64,000 nucleotides of DNA, taken from contig JAIVFH010000066.1 of assembly GCA_025765595.1 (NCBI GenBank), positions 1 to 64,000 on the forward strand, in the 5' to 3' direction. Both the position numbers and the translations under genes were made by a program. This DNA is from Obelidium mucronatum. Lineage: Eukaryota > Chytridiomycota > Chytridiomycetes > Chytridiales > Chytriomycetaceae. The notes beneath the pieces were generated by a model. The model did no database searches. It was not told the origin of the DNA and saw only the letters and a program-made list of their open reading frames with translations. Position 1 is the first letter of the stretch. Each line of letters begins with the position of its first letter. Shown piece by piece: positions 46,960-58,368 of the stretch.

Positions 46960-48848
46960 TCAGGACAACTTAATCACTCTGGTTATAGTGGACAGTGAAA
47001 TGACTCCGTAAATGTCTCTAATGAGAGTTTCAACAGTCAGGTTTGCATGTGATTTCAAAAACCCTTCAACTACAAATTCATCTTGCAGTCTGCTACACAG
47101 AATATATCCGTTTTCAGATACTCTGAAGCAATAGGCCAACTCTTTACCGGCACCATCTCTGACTGTCGACATCTGGCCTTTTAAAACCAAACGGCCGTCC
47201 ATGTCAACGGATGAATGCAGGACATATTCTTTGGCGTAGTAGCCATACTTTTCAATATCTGCAGCTACCCTGAGCCACCGCAATCGGTTTACTTTTCCCT
47301 GTCCAACCAAATCCTTCCCGTCATCCGAATAAAAGAGTTCATATGGCATCCACGATGTGTTAACAGCTCCCCGCACCTGTTACATGAAAGGTTTCAGTTA
47401 TGGACAGGGTCAATCTTTAAGCTACCTTTTTGGGGGTTGTAGCATGGTTCTTTTTGGCACTTTCTTGAATGACACCAGGAGCAAATAACCCTTTTCGAAA
47501 CGCCTCCAATACAAAGTGGCGCGCACAATGATCAAACCCGTGCTTGTAGCCAACCGTGGGTTTGACCGCAGTCAAAGCGATTGAACACCAGAATATATCC
47601 TTCTCCACTTCACATTCACGCTCGCTACATAACTCGGTGTGAATCCAGCTTCGATCCTTTCGGTTATGTCCCTTTTTCTTTTCTTGAGCGATTCCAATCA
47701 ATACAAGATCCTTGTAAAGCTGGCTGATTGCATGTTCAGCCCTGAATTGAATATCTTTCGGGATTCCGTCCATCTTCACGAAAGCTTCTTTTGATTGATG
47801 CAACTTATTGATTGCTTCCTTGGTTTGTTTTTGCTGCAACTTGCTGGCTTCAATTCCGTCCAAATCAAGAAGGACTACACTCTTGGCCAGGGCAAACTCT
47901 TGCAATGTCCAACCTCGAGAAGAATGAAACAAGATGGACGTTGCGTCGCATTGAGGCATACCGTGTTTCCAAGTTCTCGATTTCACTTCAGTCGCGAAAA
48001 ATCGAATGATTTTGGCTCGCTCGATATCATCGGACGAATCAAACACGATTTTCTTTACAACACTTGCGTCATTGTATTTGACAACAATTTCGCAAGCCCG
48101 CCGCAAATGCTCCATAATGATCCAATCTCGATCTGTCGGTAGCCATAGAACTGTGGCTGCTTTGAGATACACGTTCGCCATGACCATCAGTTGAGCTTGT
48201 TTCAGTGGAGAATCGCGCGCCTTGTCATTGTCGTAAAGGTCTATCCAAGTATGTGGCTGTCTTCTCAAATGCTGGAGAGCTTTGAGTTTTCGTTCGCTGG
48301 ACGCAGGACTGAAGCCGCTGTCTTTGATGGAAGCGTGGTCGTTGCGTGCATCATCGGGCATGTTGACGTAAGCTCCCCATCCGTGAGATACTGCGTTGAA
48401 TGGAGTGTTTGGTTTGATGCTTGAAAACACGGCTTCAATCGTGATTTTCTCAGGTTCTTGATTATTATTATTATTATTTTTTTTTTTTTTGAAAGGAAGG
48501 TGTTAAAGCCCAAGTCTAATGACACTTACAAATATTGTGTACATACGAAGCTGAATTATCCAAGTTAACGACGCATCAAAGATGGCCTCGCACAGTTTGA
48601 ATTTGTAGTGTTGATTCTCCACGTTTTGAAATACACTTGCCACGGCCAAAGTTGTAAGGACTTTTGCGTCATCAGGGAGGCACTCATTGATCAAATCGCG
48701 CAAATCAAGAACGGTCCACCACTCCGAATCTATCAAGTATTTAATAGTCGTTAGTCTTTGTGGGTTTGAAGATGTTAAGTACGATTGGAGCGAACCATTG
48801 ACGTATTTCGCAACCTTCTCTGCTATGCTGTTTGCAAGATCTTTCCCA

Positions 48849-48883
<35 letters not shown>

Positions 48884-49972
48884 TTTTGAGTCGAGTTTAG
48901 CAGTGGAAAAATGTTTCTCTTATTGAAATACCGCTTGTTCGGAATAGCCTTAAAACAAGTGTCTGCAACCTCCCATTCTTGTCAGACTCCTTCCCTGAAA
49001 CGAGATTGATTCAGTTAACCCATCTCCTATATTAATCGTAAAAAAAAAAAAAAAAAAAGAAACTACCCACCTTCTTTTGAACTTTCTGTGGCTTCTTGAA
49101 CGGTATCTGTAATGATTTTCAGTACAGGCAGATGCGGTCCAGATTTCCGCATCCATCGAATCAAATCAGTTCCAAGATTTTTTGAGCCAAAGTTTTTGCA
49201 GCATAGAGTTTGAAGGTCTAGCGAGATTGCCGACGTTCCCGATTCTCCTGCAAGGAGTTTAGCGTGTGTCAAGAATGTCCATCTAAACCTTACCATAGCT
49301 CTCATGCCAACTGCTGACGACAGCGCGAATTTTGGAGTCATCTTTCACGGAAACAGCACGGAGTTTCTCTTCCAAGCTCGTTGCAACTGGAGAGAGAGAG
49401 AGTTTTTTTTTTTGTTATTTTTTATGGATTGAAATTTAGAAAAGAAAAAACCTCGTTGCAAGATTTGGTCGCCCACCAAGACAATCAGCTCGAGGATCTC
49501 ATTCCCGGATTTATCTCGATCTTGAGAGTACCTCACGACAATTTCAGCAAGGGCGGAGGCAAAGTTGGATTGAGACAAGCCAAACATCTTGGTCGCAGAG
49601 GCCTCTAAAACATATAGCGAGAAAGTGTTTTTGCTGCTTAATTACTTTGACCAATAATAGTATTGCATGCATCTCTCTCTCTCTTCTCTCTCTCTTGTTC
49701 TCACCCAAATCATTGAGCTCGGTCAGAATAGCGCTTTGGAGCTCCATGATACATTCATGATCGTCGCATACGTTGTGTGGAGTATTGAATAAATCATCCT
49801 CGGCCTCAACCGTCTTTACATCATTGACGTCTTTGATTCTTTTGATGCTATTGCCACCCGACAGTGTGTGTTTCAAATGCGTCTGCGGCAATCAACTTTT
49901 TAGCACATGATTTAGAGAATCGCTTAATCTTCTCACCCCAAGCGCTTTCCAAGTGCGACGGACAGCAAGCAT
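46960..49972 (-). CDS. HET-like (heterokaryon incompatibility type) protein
   Basis: Multi-exon gene of about ten exons. The central region carries features of fungal HET domains: FNAVSHGWG (compare the LSYxWG motif), HTWIDLYDND (WID), MANVYLKAATVLWLP, and RGWTLQEFALAKSVVL (RxWTxQE). HET domains are related to TIR folds and trigger cell death in non-self recognition of filamentous fungi; function in chytrids is unknown. The N-terminal third is helical, starting MLAVRRTWKALG, and no known sensor domain was recognised. The C-terminal 130 residues after the intron near 47370 contain VNRLRWLRVAADIEKYG and end VIKLS. Intron positions between 48.5 and 49.9 kb are approximate. Confidence 0.6.
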
Positions 49973-50240
49973 CGAAATTTGATATCAAAAATTGGTGAAT
50001 TGGATTTTAATGAAAATCCTGATTCGAACGCGATGCAAATTTTCCAATTTGGGACAAAGGTGGGGCAAAGTCAACCTTTTTACCGCAAGGGCTTGATCCA
50101 AAATGTGAGCCGGAACAATTGACTCGCTGTATTTCATAGAAGAAGCGTTGATATATCAAACTATTGTGAAAAAGACGGAAAGTAAGATATATTTTAATCT
50201 CGGCACACAAGCCCATGTCCCCCCAAATTAGACAAAAAAA

Positions 50241-51412
50241 ATGAAGAACTCCATTTCTGTTCTCATCACAGCCTCCCCGATTCCGTCCCACCCCTCCCCG
50301 ATTGTTCTTCAAACAGTCATTCAGAGTATTCGCGACCATTGCCCATCCTTGCTCGACTGTCACATTGTTTTGATCTTTGATGGTTGTCGAGTTGCAGAGA
50401 AACCAATGTCGAAACTTGGGAAAGTGTCTGAAGACCAATTGGAAGGCTACCGAACTTTTGTCCAAAACACAACGACCTGTCTGATCAGGAACTGGGGAAG
50501 ACGCGATACAAACAATTGGATCGATGACGCATGGGATCGGGAAGCACAGCCTCCCGAAGGAAGCGAGTTGCCGCCGGCACCAGAGATCCGTTGCTACAAG
50601 CCGACCATTCCTGAAACCAAATTCCCACCAATGCCCGAATTACGCGCTACACATCGCGTTGCAACTGTCGACTTCCCGGCTGTTACGTGCATCCAGGTTG
50701 TCGGCGAGCGGTTGGGACAAGCGCTGGCTGTCTCTGAAGCAATGAAATTTGTCGAGACTGAATATGTATTTGCTTGCCAACATGACTGGAGGTTCAATGC
50801 TGACATTGACGTTGGGTGTGGACATTTTTTACTCGCCTGTAGGTATCCAGCTAACATGTATGATATAAAAAAAATGGCAAAGGTCATTTGTGAATGTTCT
50901 TGAAGAGACGCCATCCATGAACTACTTGGGTTTCATATCGAGGCGAACGAAAGGATACGCAAGGCAAACACACCCTCGTGGATATCCGCAAGCAGCAATT
51001 CCTTCTGGGATATTGGGTATTCCGTTCTGTCGATCATTCTTTTGGTTTGACAAGGTTGGAACCCTTTTTTTTTTTTTTTCCTTTTTTTGCGTGTGTAATG
51101 GGGTGAAGATGTGATACGCGATTCAATAACGAGTTTCAATAGAATCACATTGCACGAACCAGCTTCTACAAAAACTCTGTGTTTGCTGAACCGTTCAAAC
51201 GGGGTGATTTTATTGAAGACACGCTGGGTCAAAAACTCCATGCAGAAATTCGTATCCATGGAATGGATGCATGGAACAAATGGGGACTCTATCTTTATTA
51301 TCCCGAGAATGGGGAACTATGTGTTCTTGTCCACGTTAACGGCAGGCACTACTTGTCTGTTGACCAAAGGCATGAATTGGAGCGGTTGGGTAGGATGAGT
51401 CGCGAGGAGTGA
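50241..51412 (+). CDS. Glycosyltransferase-like protein (GT-A type), uncharacterised
   Basis: Exons 50241-50842, 50883-51054 and 51143-51412 encode 347 residues. The start SISVLITASPIPSHPSPIVL with TVIQSIRDHCP and IVLIFDGC looks like the beginning of a GT-A nucleotide-sugar fold. VFACQHDWRFNADI contains a short acidic motif in place of a DxD, and the conserved FFWFDKNHIARTSFY is restored by splicing. The last domain reads RGDFIEDTLGQ and WGLYLYYP. I believe similar proteins are scattered through algae and protists, but donor and acceptor are unknown. The first intron is only 40 nt. It lies between the HET-like gene (divergent) and tRNA-Gly. Confidence 0.62.
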
Positions 51413-51979
51413 TTGTTTGAATAAAAATATACTTCCGAAGGATTGTTGAACCGTCCAGCTCCAAGCAAGGTACATAGCCAGGTCAATTTGATAACAGCAG
51501 TAGTTGTATAGTGGTTATTATGCCTGCCTTCCAAGCATGCGACCCGGGTTCGAATCCCGGCTACTGCATGATCCATATTTTAATACAAGCGACCAATGCG
51601 CCGAAATATTCCATCTATTCCCACCAAGATTTATTTTTGTTGGCACTGTTGCCAGGTTATGCACTGACACCTGAAGCTATTGCTTCGGACAATTTTTTTT
51701 GTAAATATTAGGCTTGAAGCAGAAAAGTTCAAGAACCTGCCACATATTTCCTAGAGACTTTTGAGAATTTTCAACTTTTTGATTCCAGCACAATTGCTTC
51801 CTTGCGATTCACAGTTTCACGCAAGACCCGTCGGAAAGGTTCGATTGGGTAGCGGGAAAACGTTGGAAAAACCGGTTTTGGACAAAATGAAGAAAAATTG
51901 TTGATGGCGGGACACGGTCCGGTCCGAAAAGGATTGCATAAATATCTGGCTCCCTTTCGGTAATCATCCCCAACCTTCA
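51413..51979 (+). other. Spacer with tRNA-Gly, before the deaminase locus
   Basis: Apart from the tRNA this 567-bp stretch shows no gene. The right part is the probable promoter of the following plus-strand gene. Confidence 0.4.
51497..51568 (+). tRNA. tRNA-Gly (anticodon UCC)
   Basis: A 72-nt cloverleaf with acceptor GCAGTAG pairing CTACTGC, D arm with GTATAGTGGTTATTA, anticodon loop CTTCCAA (UCC, Gly), and T arm CCGGGTTCGAATCCCGG. The anticodon stem CCTGC/GCATG has one mismatched pair. A-box and B-box are intact and no intron is present. Confidence 0.88.
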
Positions 51980-52897
51980 ATGAGCATCCCAGGCATCCAC
52001 GAGATTTTTACGGCTTGCAAATCAACAGGAAAAGCAATCGTTGGCGATACAGAAGGCGCTCGCGAAGAATGGGAAACATATTCAGAAAAAAGCATTGTTG
52101 GCTCAGGAATTTACGCTGCCGTGGAAGCAGTCAAAGGAAACCCCGAACGCGCAGAAGAGCTTGGTAAAGGAGTGGGGCGAGCAGTATTGACTCCCTCATA
52201 ACGTTGGACCTGAAGTTCGCCCGAAGCACCCCACAGCTCCCGACATTAACCCAATGGCTGCTTCCTATGAAAAGACTAAAAATGGTTTTAGTGATCCAAG
52301 TCATGGCTCAGGTTCTGCAGCTCAAAAAGTGACTTTCAAGGCTTTTCCTGACAAAGTTACTCCTCATGCTCATGCAAACATTACTCCCAATGTTGCTCTA
52401 AAAGGTCAGGCTGTTGAAACTTTTCCTGGAACTACTCCAAAGGTTACTCCTCTTGCTCTTGCAAACATTACTCCCAATGTTGCTCTAACAGGTCAGGCTG
52501 TTGAAACTTTTCCTGACACTACTGCAAAAGTTACTCCTCATGCTCATGCAAACATTACTCCCAATGTTGCTCTAAAAGGTCAGGCTGTTGAAACTTTTCC
52601 TGAGACTACTCCAAAGGTTAGGACCGATTCAGTCCTTCATGTTGCCAGTCCACTGGTAGACAGGAAGGTGGGATAACGATGCTCTTCTTCCTTTTAATTC
52701 TGCTAATGTATCATTGCAGAAGACAATCTGTCCCAGTCTAAAATTCGTGAAGCGTATCAGTTGTGGTTGAAATATTTGGAATCCCACCATTACGATTTGT
52801 TTCTGTTTTATGCTTACGGGATTGTTCCTGATTACTGGAAAGAACGACCAATGGTTGAAGAAGTGAAGGATGTTGTTGGTAAAATATCTTTTTTTTT

Positions 52898-52938
<41 letters not shown>

Positions 52939-53753
52939 TTGTAGTAATATCCTGATTCTAAAATTCTAAAAAAAACAGAAGAATATGATGATCCATTTGT
53001 TGGGCATCTCTTGCGCATGAAATCAACGAATCAATCTTCCAAGAGGGAAATAGGGGTGTCGAGAGAGATGCTCATCATTCAACTGTATCTATTGGGACTT
53101 CGATGCGTGATCCAATAGCTCCAATAGTTGTCGCAGGAAACATCAAACGTTATTCTCCTAATGGCAAGCAAGAGATTGGATGGGGCCTGACAGACTTGGA
53201 CAAAGAGTTGACGCGCAGGATTCTAAAAAAATATGGGTTAGGTCATCGGAGAGTCATCTTTCTGGAGCTGAAATTGCCTGAGTTCGAAGAGCCAAGAAAT
53301 AATGCCGAAAGACGGACTAATGAACGCACTGCGTCCAGGGCAAACCAGCAATTTCATGCGGAGATGCAGGTGCTCTGGTTTTTGGAACAGATTCTCGAGG
53401 AAAAGGGTATCATGGGCGTTTCGAAGCCGTGTTGCACGTGTTGCGCAAATGTGCTGCTTTCATCTGCTTATCACCTGGTCGCTGAATTTTGGGCTGGAAT
53501 AGATATGAATAATATTGGGGGTGAATTTGATGTCGAACTCGGAAGAATTGGTGGAAAGTACACGTTTGGGCATTGGAGGCAGAATGAAAACTCATGGTCA
53601 CACCCAGGGAGAAATATATCTTTCATGTCAAGGTTGGGGGGTACCAGGGATGTGGTGCACGTCCTGAAGGAACGCATCAAAAGAAAAATCGCTTTAAATC
53701 GCCGTTTAGCCATTTGGGAGAGATTCTTGGCAAGGAAGTGGAATCTTTTGTAG
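51980..53753 (+). CDS. Repeat-bearing protein with C-terminal cytidine-deaminase-fold domain
   Basis: A modular locus, probably one gene. Part 1 (51980-52189) encodes a Gly/Glu-rich helical unit (MSIPGIHEIFTACKSTGKAI). Part 2 (about 52233-52640) has three 29-residue repeats (TPNVALKGQAVETFP). Part 3 (about 52720-52881) is helical (IREAYQLWLKYLESHHYD). Part 4 (52980-53753) holds a deaminase-type zinc site: HAE at 53355-53363 and PCxxC inside SKPCCTCC at 53424-53444, with later HWRQNENSWSHPG. This resembles the OTT_1508-like branch of the nucleic acid deaminase superfamily, members of which occur in fungi and as bacterial toxin domains. The substrate is unknown. Joining parts 2 to 3 and the start of part 4 needs frame changes whose splice sites I could not fix, so a broken gene is possible. 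Confidence 0.55.
52353..52613 (+). repeat. Three tandem 87-bp coding repeats
   Basis: Units 52353-52439, 52440-52526 and 52527-52613 each encode 29 residues. Unit 1 and unit 3 are almost identical; unit 2 differs at CATGCTCATGC (CTTGCTCTTGC) and at the Lys to Thr change in ALKGQ/ALTGQ. High similarity indicates recent expansion or conversion. Confidence 0.9.
52889..52935 (+). repeat. T19-G28 homopolymer block in a presumed intron
   Basis: A run of T directly joined to a run of G lies between a GTAAAA donor-like site (52879) and an ACAG acceptor (52978). Length may be unreliable in the assembly. Confidence 0.8.
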
Positions 53754-54065
53754 TCGTGATTTTGAGAAAGATACGTGAAATCTTGCGAAGTCCCTGTGTT
53801 CGTTTTTTTTTTTTCGTTCCTCTGAAATAGTGCAAAAAAAAATAATAATAATTGAACAAAAAAAAAATCAAATGCTACTGAGATGCTTAGCAAAAACTTG
53901 GCGAAGGTGTATTCTGATAAATGCGCGCGAAACAGAGAGAGAGAAGCTCCATGAAGCGCCTGTGAAGAGTACCGAGTACCAGAAGCATACTTGAAGACGA
54001 CTTTGAACAAGAAAAATAAGTTTTTATTTTTTTCTGCATAACCCTTCTTAAGCATTTGTTCGGAT

Positions 54066-57000
54066 TTACGCAACAACGCGTTCATCAGTTACTGAGATCT
54101 GGAAGTAATACACTCCATTCGAGTTCTTCACCGCAATTTGCACCGCATTGGATTGATTAGGTGCCACTGCCCCAGTCCGATTCAATGGAAGTGACACAGG
54201 AGCACTCTGTCCAGCATTTAACACAGGAACTTGAAGAGGAGCTGCAGGCGTAATTCCATAACTACATCAGGGGGGTTTTTTTGTTTTGCAATATCAGTAA
54301 AAAGGGTTTTTTTTTACCACCAACAAATCAATACTTACGAATTGACGTTGAACTGGATCGCGAAATCACTCATTATCCCTGCACCCTTATTCGTAAACGT
54401 CAATTCCAAAGAGAGTTGGCCATTTCTGTGATCATTACCCCTGTCAAACAAGAAAACCTTTAAATGGGTCATTTTAACTCACTTCTTTGCGAAAAGACCA
54501 GTCAAATCTAGTCCCTGCGCCGAATCTGGCGATAAAAGTTGAACTCGAGGCGTTTCAATTGCAGCAGTAGCAACAGGTGCCGCCCCAGAGCCACCACCTA
54601 GATCCATCATACCCAACAAATCATCCACATTCGATGGACGATGCACACCAGGAGTTGTAGCAGGAGGCATAGCAGCCGGAGTTCCGAAATCTAAATCCAG
54701 TAAATTCTCAATATTGCCTCCAACTGCCGCCACAACTTTTTGAACATCCACTCTTGTTCCGTCATCTTCGTCGGTTGCCCTGCAAAATAGAAAGGAAAAA
54801 AAAGGAAGACAACAACGTTTCAGTCTCAAACAGGATGATAAAGAACAGAAACTGGGGGGGAAGGGACTTACATTCGAACCACAGGTCCATCGCCATGTAC
54901 TCCCAAAAGGGCCGCTGGCTTATGATACACTGATGCCAAGCTTCCAATATGGTAAATCAATTCTTCCAACAAGGTCTCGCTGACTGTACTGTTGTCGGAC
55001 TCAATCGGGGGTTTCTCAGCCAACACTACGGCCTAAAAAAACACAAGTACACATTCATAAGTACATGTGCGTTGGATCCAGAAAGTTGAACCTATTTTTT
55101 TTTAGTTACCTTCGCTGCTTGTGGGTTGGAAGAGAGCAATCTCCAGTAAATGTAAGCTCGGTCTCGGATATCTGGATTCTCACACCCTTGAGTCGCCAAC
55201 TGCAACACCTTCTGGACCAATTCTTGTGCTTGTCCCGGCTTCTTCAAAAACAGTTTCACTGTCGCAGTCAGCAACTGAAGTTGCACCTACAAAGGATTAG
55301 AGCATTTAAGAAATGGCTGTCAGAAATCAACTGAGAAAAAAAAAATTCAATTAAAAAAAAACAAACCTTTGCACTTTCCTCCTTAAACCCTTCCACAAAA
55401 TACTCCACCAGCTCCTCCGCATTCTCAATCCTCTCCGCATACTCCCCAATAATCCAAATCAACGCCGCCTTGGCCTCCGGTTCCTCCAACGCCTCCAAAT
55501 TCTCACAAAGCGCCGGAATCACACCTTCATACTTTTGCGGATACCTCCGAAACACATCCTTAATCACAACAACCGCCTCCTGAATCACATACCCAACCCT
55601 CCCTTTAATCAACTCAAGCAGCAAATTCACACACCGCTCACTGGCGCCGTCCAGCTTAACAGCACATCTCCCAATCGCACGAACACTGCGTCTCACGAAT
55701 TCAACATCCACTTCAGATGCGTATTCGCGTAATTCAAGCAAGACTTGGTCAATTGTTTCCAAAGAGACTAGCTTGATGATGGATTCTAGTTTCTCGAGTT
55801 TCACGTATAAGGGGTCATTGTACTTTGTGAAGAATACTCGGATTTCAGAGGCGAGGATTTGCGGGTGGCGTTGGAGAATCAGGTTGATGTTTCGGAGGGC
55901 CACGTATTGGATTTCTGGGTCGCTGGCGAGGAGGGTCACTTTTAGGGGGGGTACGGAGGTTTTTTTTTTTTTTGATGTTGTTGTTTGGTTTGGCGTGTGT
56001 GAGATAAAAAAAGACTGGGAAAAAACAACAAATTTACCCAAGGGTGGTGCCATCTTTTTCATAACTTGCTTAGTCAAGTCAGAATCAATGAAACGCACGT
56101 AAATCATCAAGACCTTTGATTATTAGGAACGCACGTGTGTGTGTGTGAGTTGACGATGACCATGATAAAGAAGAAGAAAAAAAAAAGGTCACCTTAACAG
56201 CCGCCAAAACAACACTCGCATTCGCATGCTGAAGTCTCGCAATCACACGTTCCACAATTTCAGCAGCTTCTCGACTTCCCGGAGTTGGTTTATAAGTTGC
56301 CAGAGATTCCAATATCACAATCTGTCCCCATTCCGTGCATTCATTCAAAGCCGCCAAGAGTTTGGTTAGGATGGCAGGTGTAATGACAAAGATTTGGTCT
56401 TGGGGAGAATGGGCGTGGATTTCAGAGAGTGCGCTGACGGCATTTGCGATAACCTAAAATAATCAAAATAAAATTTTAAAAATAAATAATGTAAACGGAG
56501 GGCGGGGTTACCATAGGATTACGATCAGACAACATTTCTTGAAGACTAGAAATCAATCCATTGTCGATACAAATCGCGGGATTCAAGTCAAAGATTTTGG
56601 CTACACAGAGTGCACTCGTTTTACGAACATATGGATCGTCATCCTTGTTTTTTTTTGTTGTTGTCGTTGTTGTTGTTATGACGAGGACAAAGGAAATAGA
56701 TGGATATGATCCTCACCTTGAGCGACTTTTTCAATGGCTCCATCAAATAATCCACAACCTTCTCAACACGAAGACAACCCAAAGTTCGAATTGCCAGAGC
56801 TCGAATCAATGGATTAATATCATCCGTGTCCTGTTTTGATATTTTTTTGTTTGTTGAACAAGTTGAATAAATAGACATGAGGTGTTGTAAAGGCAAAAAA
56901 AACCTTCAAGAACGTATTCACAGCCAAAATGACAAGTTCGGGTTGAGTTTTTGCATAATTGATCAAGTAGAGGTACACTAGTTTCTTGAGTTCGATATCT

Positions 57001-57322
57001 TCGGTCTTGTTGTACGTTCGGCGGTATGGAGTTTTTTTTGTTAACATCACACACACACACACACAGACACACACAAATACCCACCTGCATGTTCTTGACA
57101 ACATCCGCAAAGAGTCCACTAACGTCTTTTCCAATCGTCATGTTTGCAATAACCTTCTTGACCGTCTCCTTTCGTTTCTCCCTGTACTCTGAATTGAGAT
57201 CCACGCGCAGCTCAAAGGCCTCGCCTATTACGAATGACAGTTTGTTGTTTTAGCGAAGCCTTTTCCTGGTATCACTTGAGGTGCGGTTTTTTACCCTTCT
57301 TTTCTGTGGTGAAGGCAGCCAT
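54066..57322 (-). CDS. Beta-adaptin (AP-1/AP-2 large beta subunit), short ear
   Basis: About eleven exons. Start [10 protein letters not shown] at 57322, then [20 protein letters not shown] and the helical-repeat trunk: [120 protein letters not shown] and [20 protein letters not shown]. The hinge contains LLDLDFG and [10 protein letters not shown], clathrin-box-like and Leu/Asp motifs. The ear sandwich ([20 protein letters not shown], then [20 protein letters not shown]) ends in TDERVVA. The C-terminal platform subdomain found in animal beta-adaptins is missing. The protein links cargo sorting to clathrin at the trans-Golgi or plasma membrane. Confidence 0.92.
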
Positions 57323-57740
57323 TTATTGGATTTTTTTATGGTATTTATTTATTTATTTTTGTTATATTTATTAATTCTTAAAATTAAAAAAAAAAAAAGA
57401 CACAAGGTCAAGAAAACTGGTAAGACTCCCACCCAACCAACCACGATACAGGCTACGGGGAGGTTGCTTTTGGACTTTGATCACTGCATATCGATGCAAT
57501 CGTGATGTGCGTTATGTGGAGGTAAAAGAGGGGTGGTGAAACACGTGTCCAACAACCTTGAAAAGAGCAAAGAGAAACAACGAGCTAGTGGCGAATTCAT
57601 AAAATGGAGCTTTAATAGTGAAACAATTGGGGGTTACGAAATTGGCATTCTTTTGTGACGTGGCATACAGGAGGGGATCATATCATGTCACTTCCCAACA
57701 AAATCATTAAAAAGAAACACAAACAGAAAAGACACACGTA
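57323..57740. other. Divergent intergenic region, beta-adaptin / FUN14
   Basis: About 420 bp with no coding signal. The left end is T/A-rich with ATTTATTTATTTTTG and an A12 run; the rest is of average composition. Presumed promoters of both genes. Confidence 0.35.
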
Positions 57741-58226
57741 ATGACGACAGCAAATCCACCACCACCAGCAGCAAAAAAGACTTTCGCTGAAGCAGCCGCT
57801 CAGCCTCCTGCAACCTCATCGGCTTCATCAAAAGCCGCCAGTGTTCCTCCAACAACCCAAAAGAAGGATGATTCATCGTCTGCTGGACCTTTAACCGGCC
57901 CAGCGACAGCTCAGGAAATCTCATTCGCAACTGTACTCGGTGCTTGCTCTGGATACACCTGTAAAAAGATTGCCAAAGGATCAGCTCTCTTGATTGGAAT
58001 TGCCTTCATGTCACTCCAAGCACTTGCATACACGGGCGTGATTTCCATCAACTGGAAAAAGATTGAGGATCTGTTTGTGAAGCGCTTGGACATGGATGGA
58101 GACGGAAAGTTGAGCATGAAGGACTTTCAAGTGATGGGATACAGATTGGTGCACAACTTGACGCGGTCCTTGCCGTCTGCAGGTGGATTCTCTGCGGCCT
58201 TCTTTCTTGGATTCCGTTATGGTTGA
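57741..58226 (+). CDS. FUN14-domain protein with EF-hand-like loop
   Basis: Single exon, 161 residues. The N-terminal 55 residues are Ala/Pro/Ser-rich and soluble. The FUN14 domain follows with ISFATVLGACSGYTCKKIAK, LLIGIAFMSLQALAYTGVI and NWKKIEDLF. The loop DMDGDGKLSMKDF fits a single EF-hand calcium-binding loop, as seen in FUN14 proteins of fungi and plants, and SAAFFLGFRYG closes the domain. FUNDC1-type proteins sit in the outer mitochondrial membrane and act in mitophagy and organelle contact. The usual LIR motif is not evident. Confidence 0.82.
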   Translation: MTTANPPPPAAKKTFAEAAAQPPATSSASSKAASVPPTTQKKDDSSSAGPLTGPATAQEISFATVLGACSGYTCKKIAKGSALLIGIAFMSLQALAYTGVISINWKKIEDLFVKRLDMDGDGKLSMKDFQVMGYRLVHNLTRSLPSAGGFSAAFFLGFRYG

Positions 58227-58368
58227 AAAGACGGGTCGTTTTGATTGAGAGCAAATACTTGAAGAGGCACAATTTTATTACTTTTGACTGAAGTGACAGA
58301 AACAAGAGAGGACCATTAAACTGACACCATTGGTGTAGTGAAACATATTCCGTTGGACTACTTTTGTG

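Noticed and set aside
46647..46973. 108-codon plus-strand frame
   Set aside because: AT-rich, no recognisable motif, overlaps the 3' end of the HET-like gene.
52629..53018. 129-codon minus-strand frame with Pro run
   Set aside because: Opposite strand of the deaminase locus; the Pro run is the reverse of the G tract.
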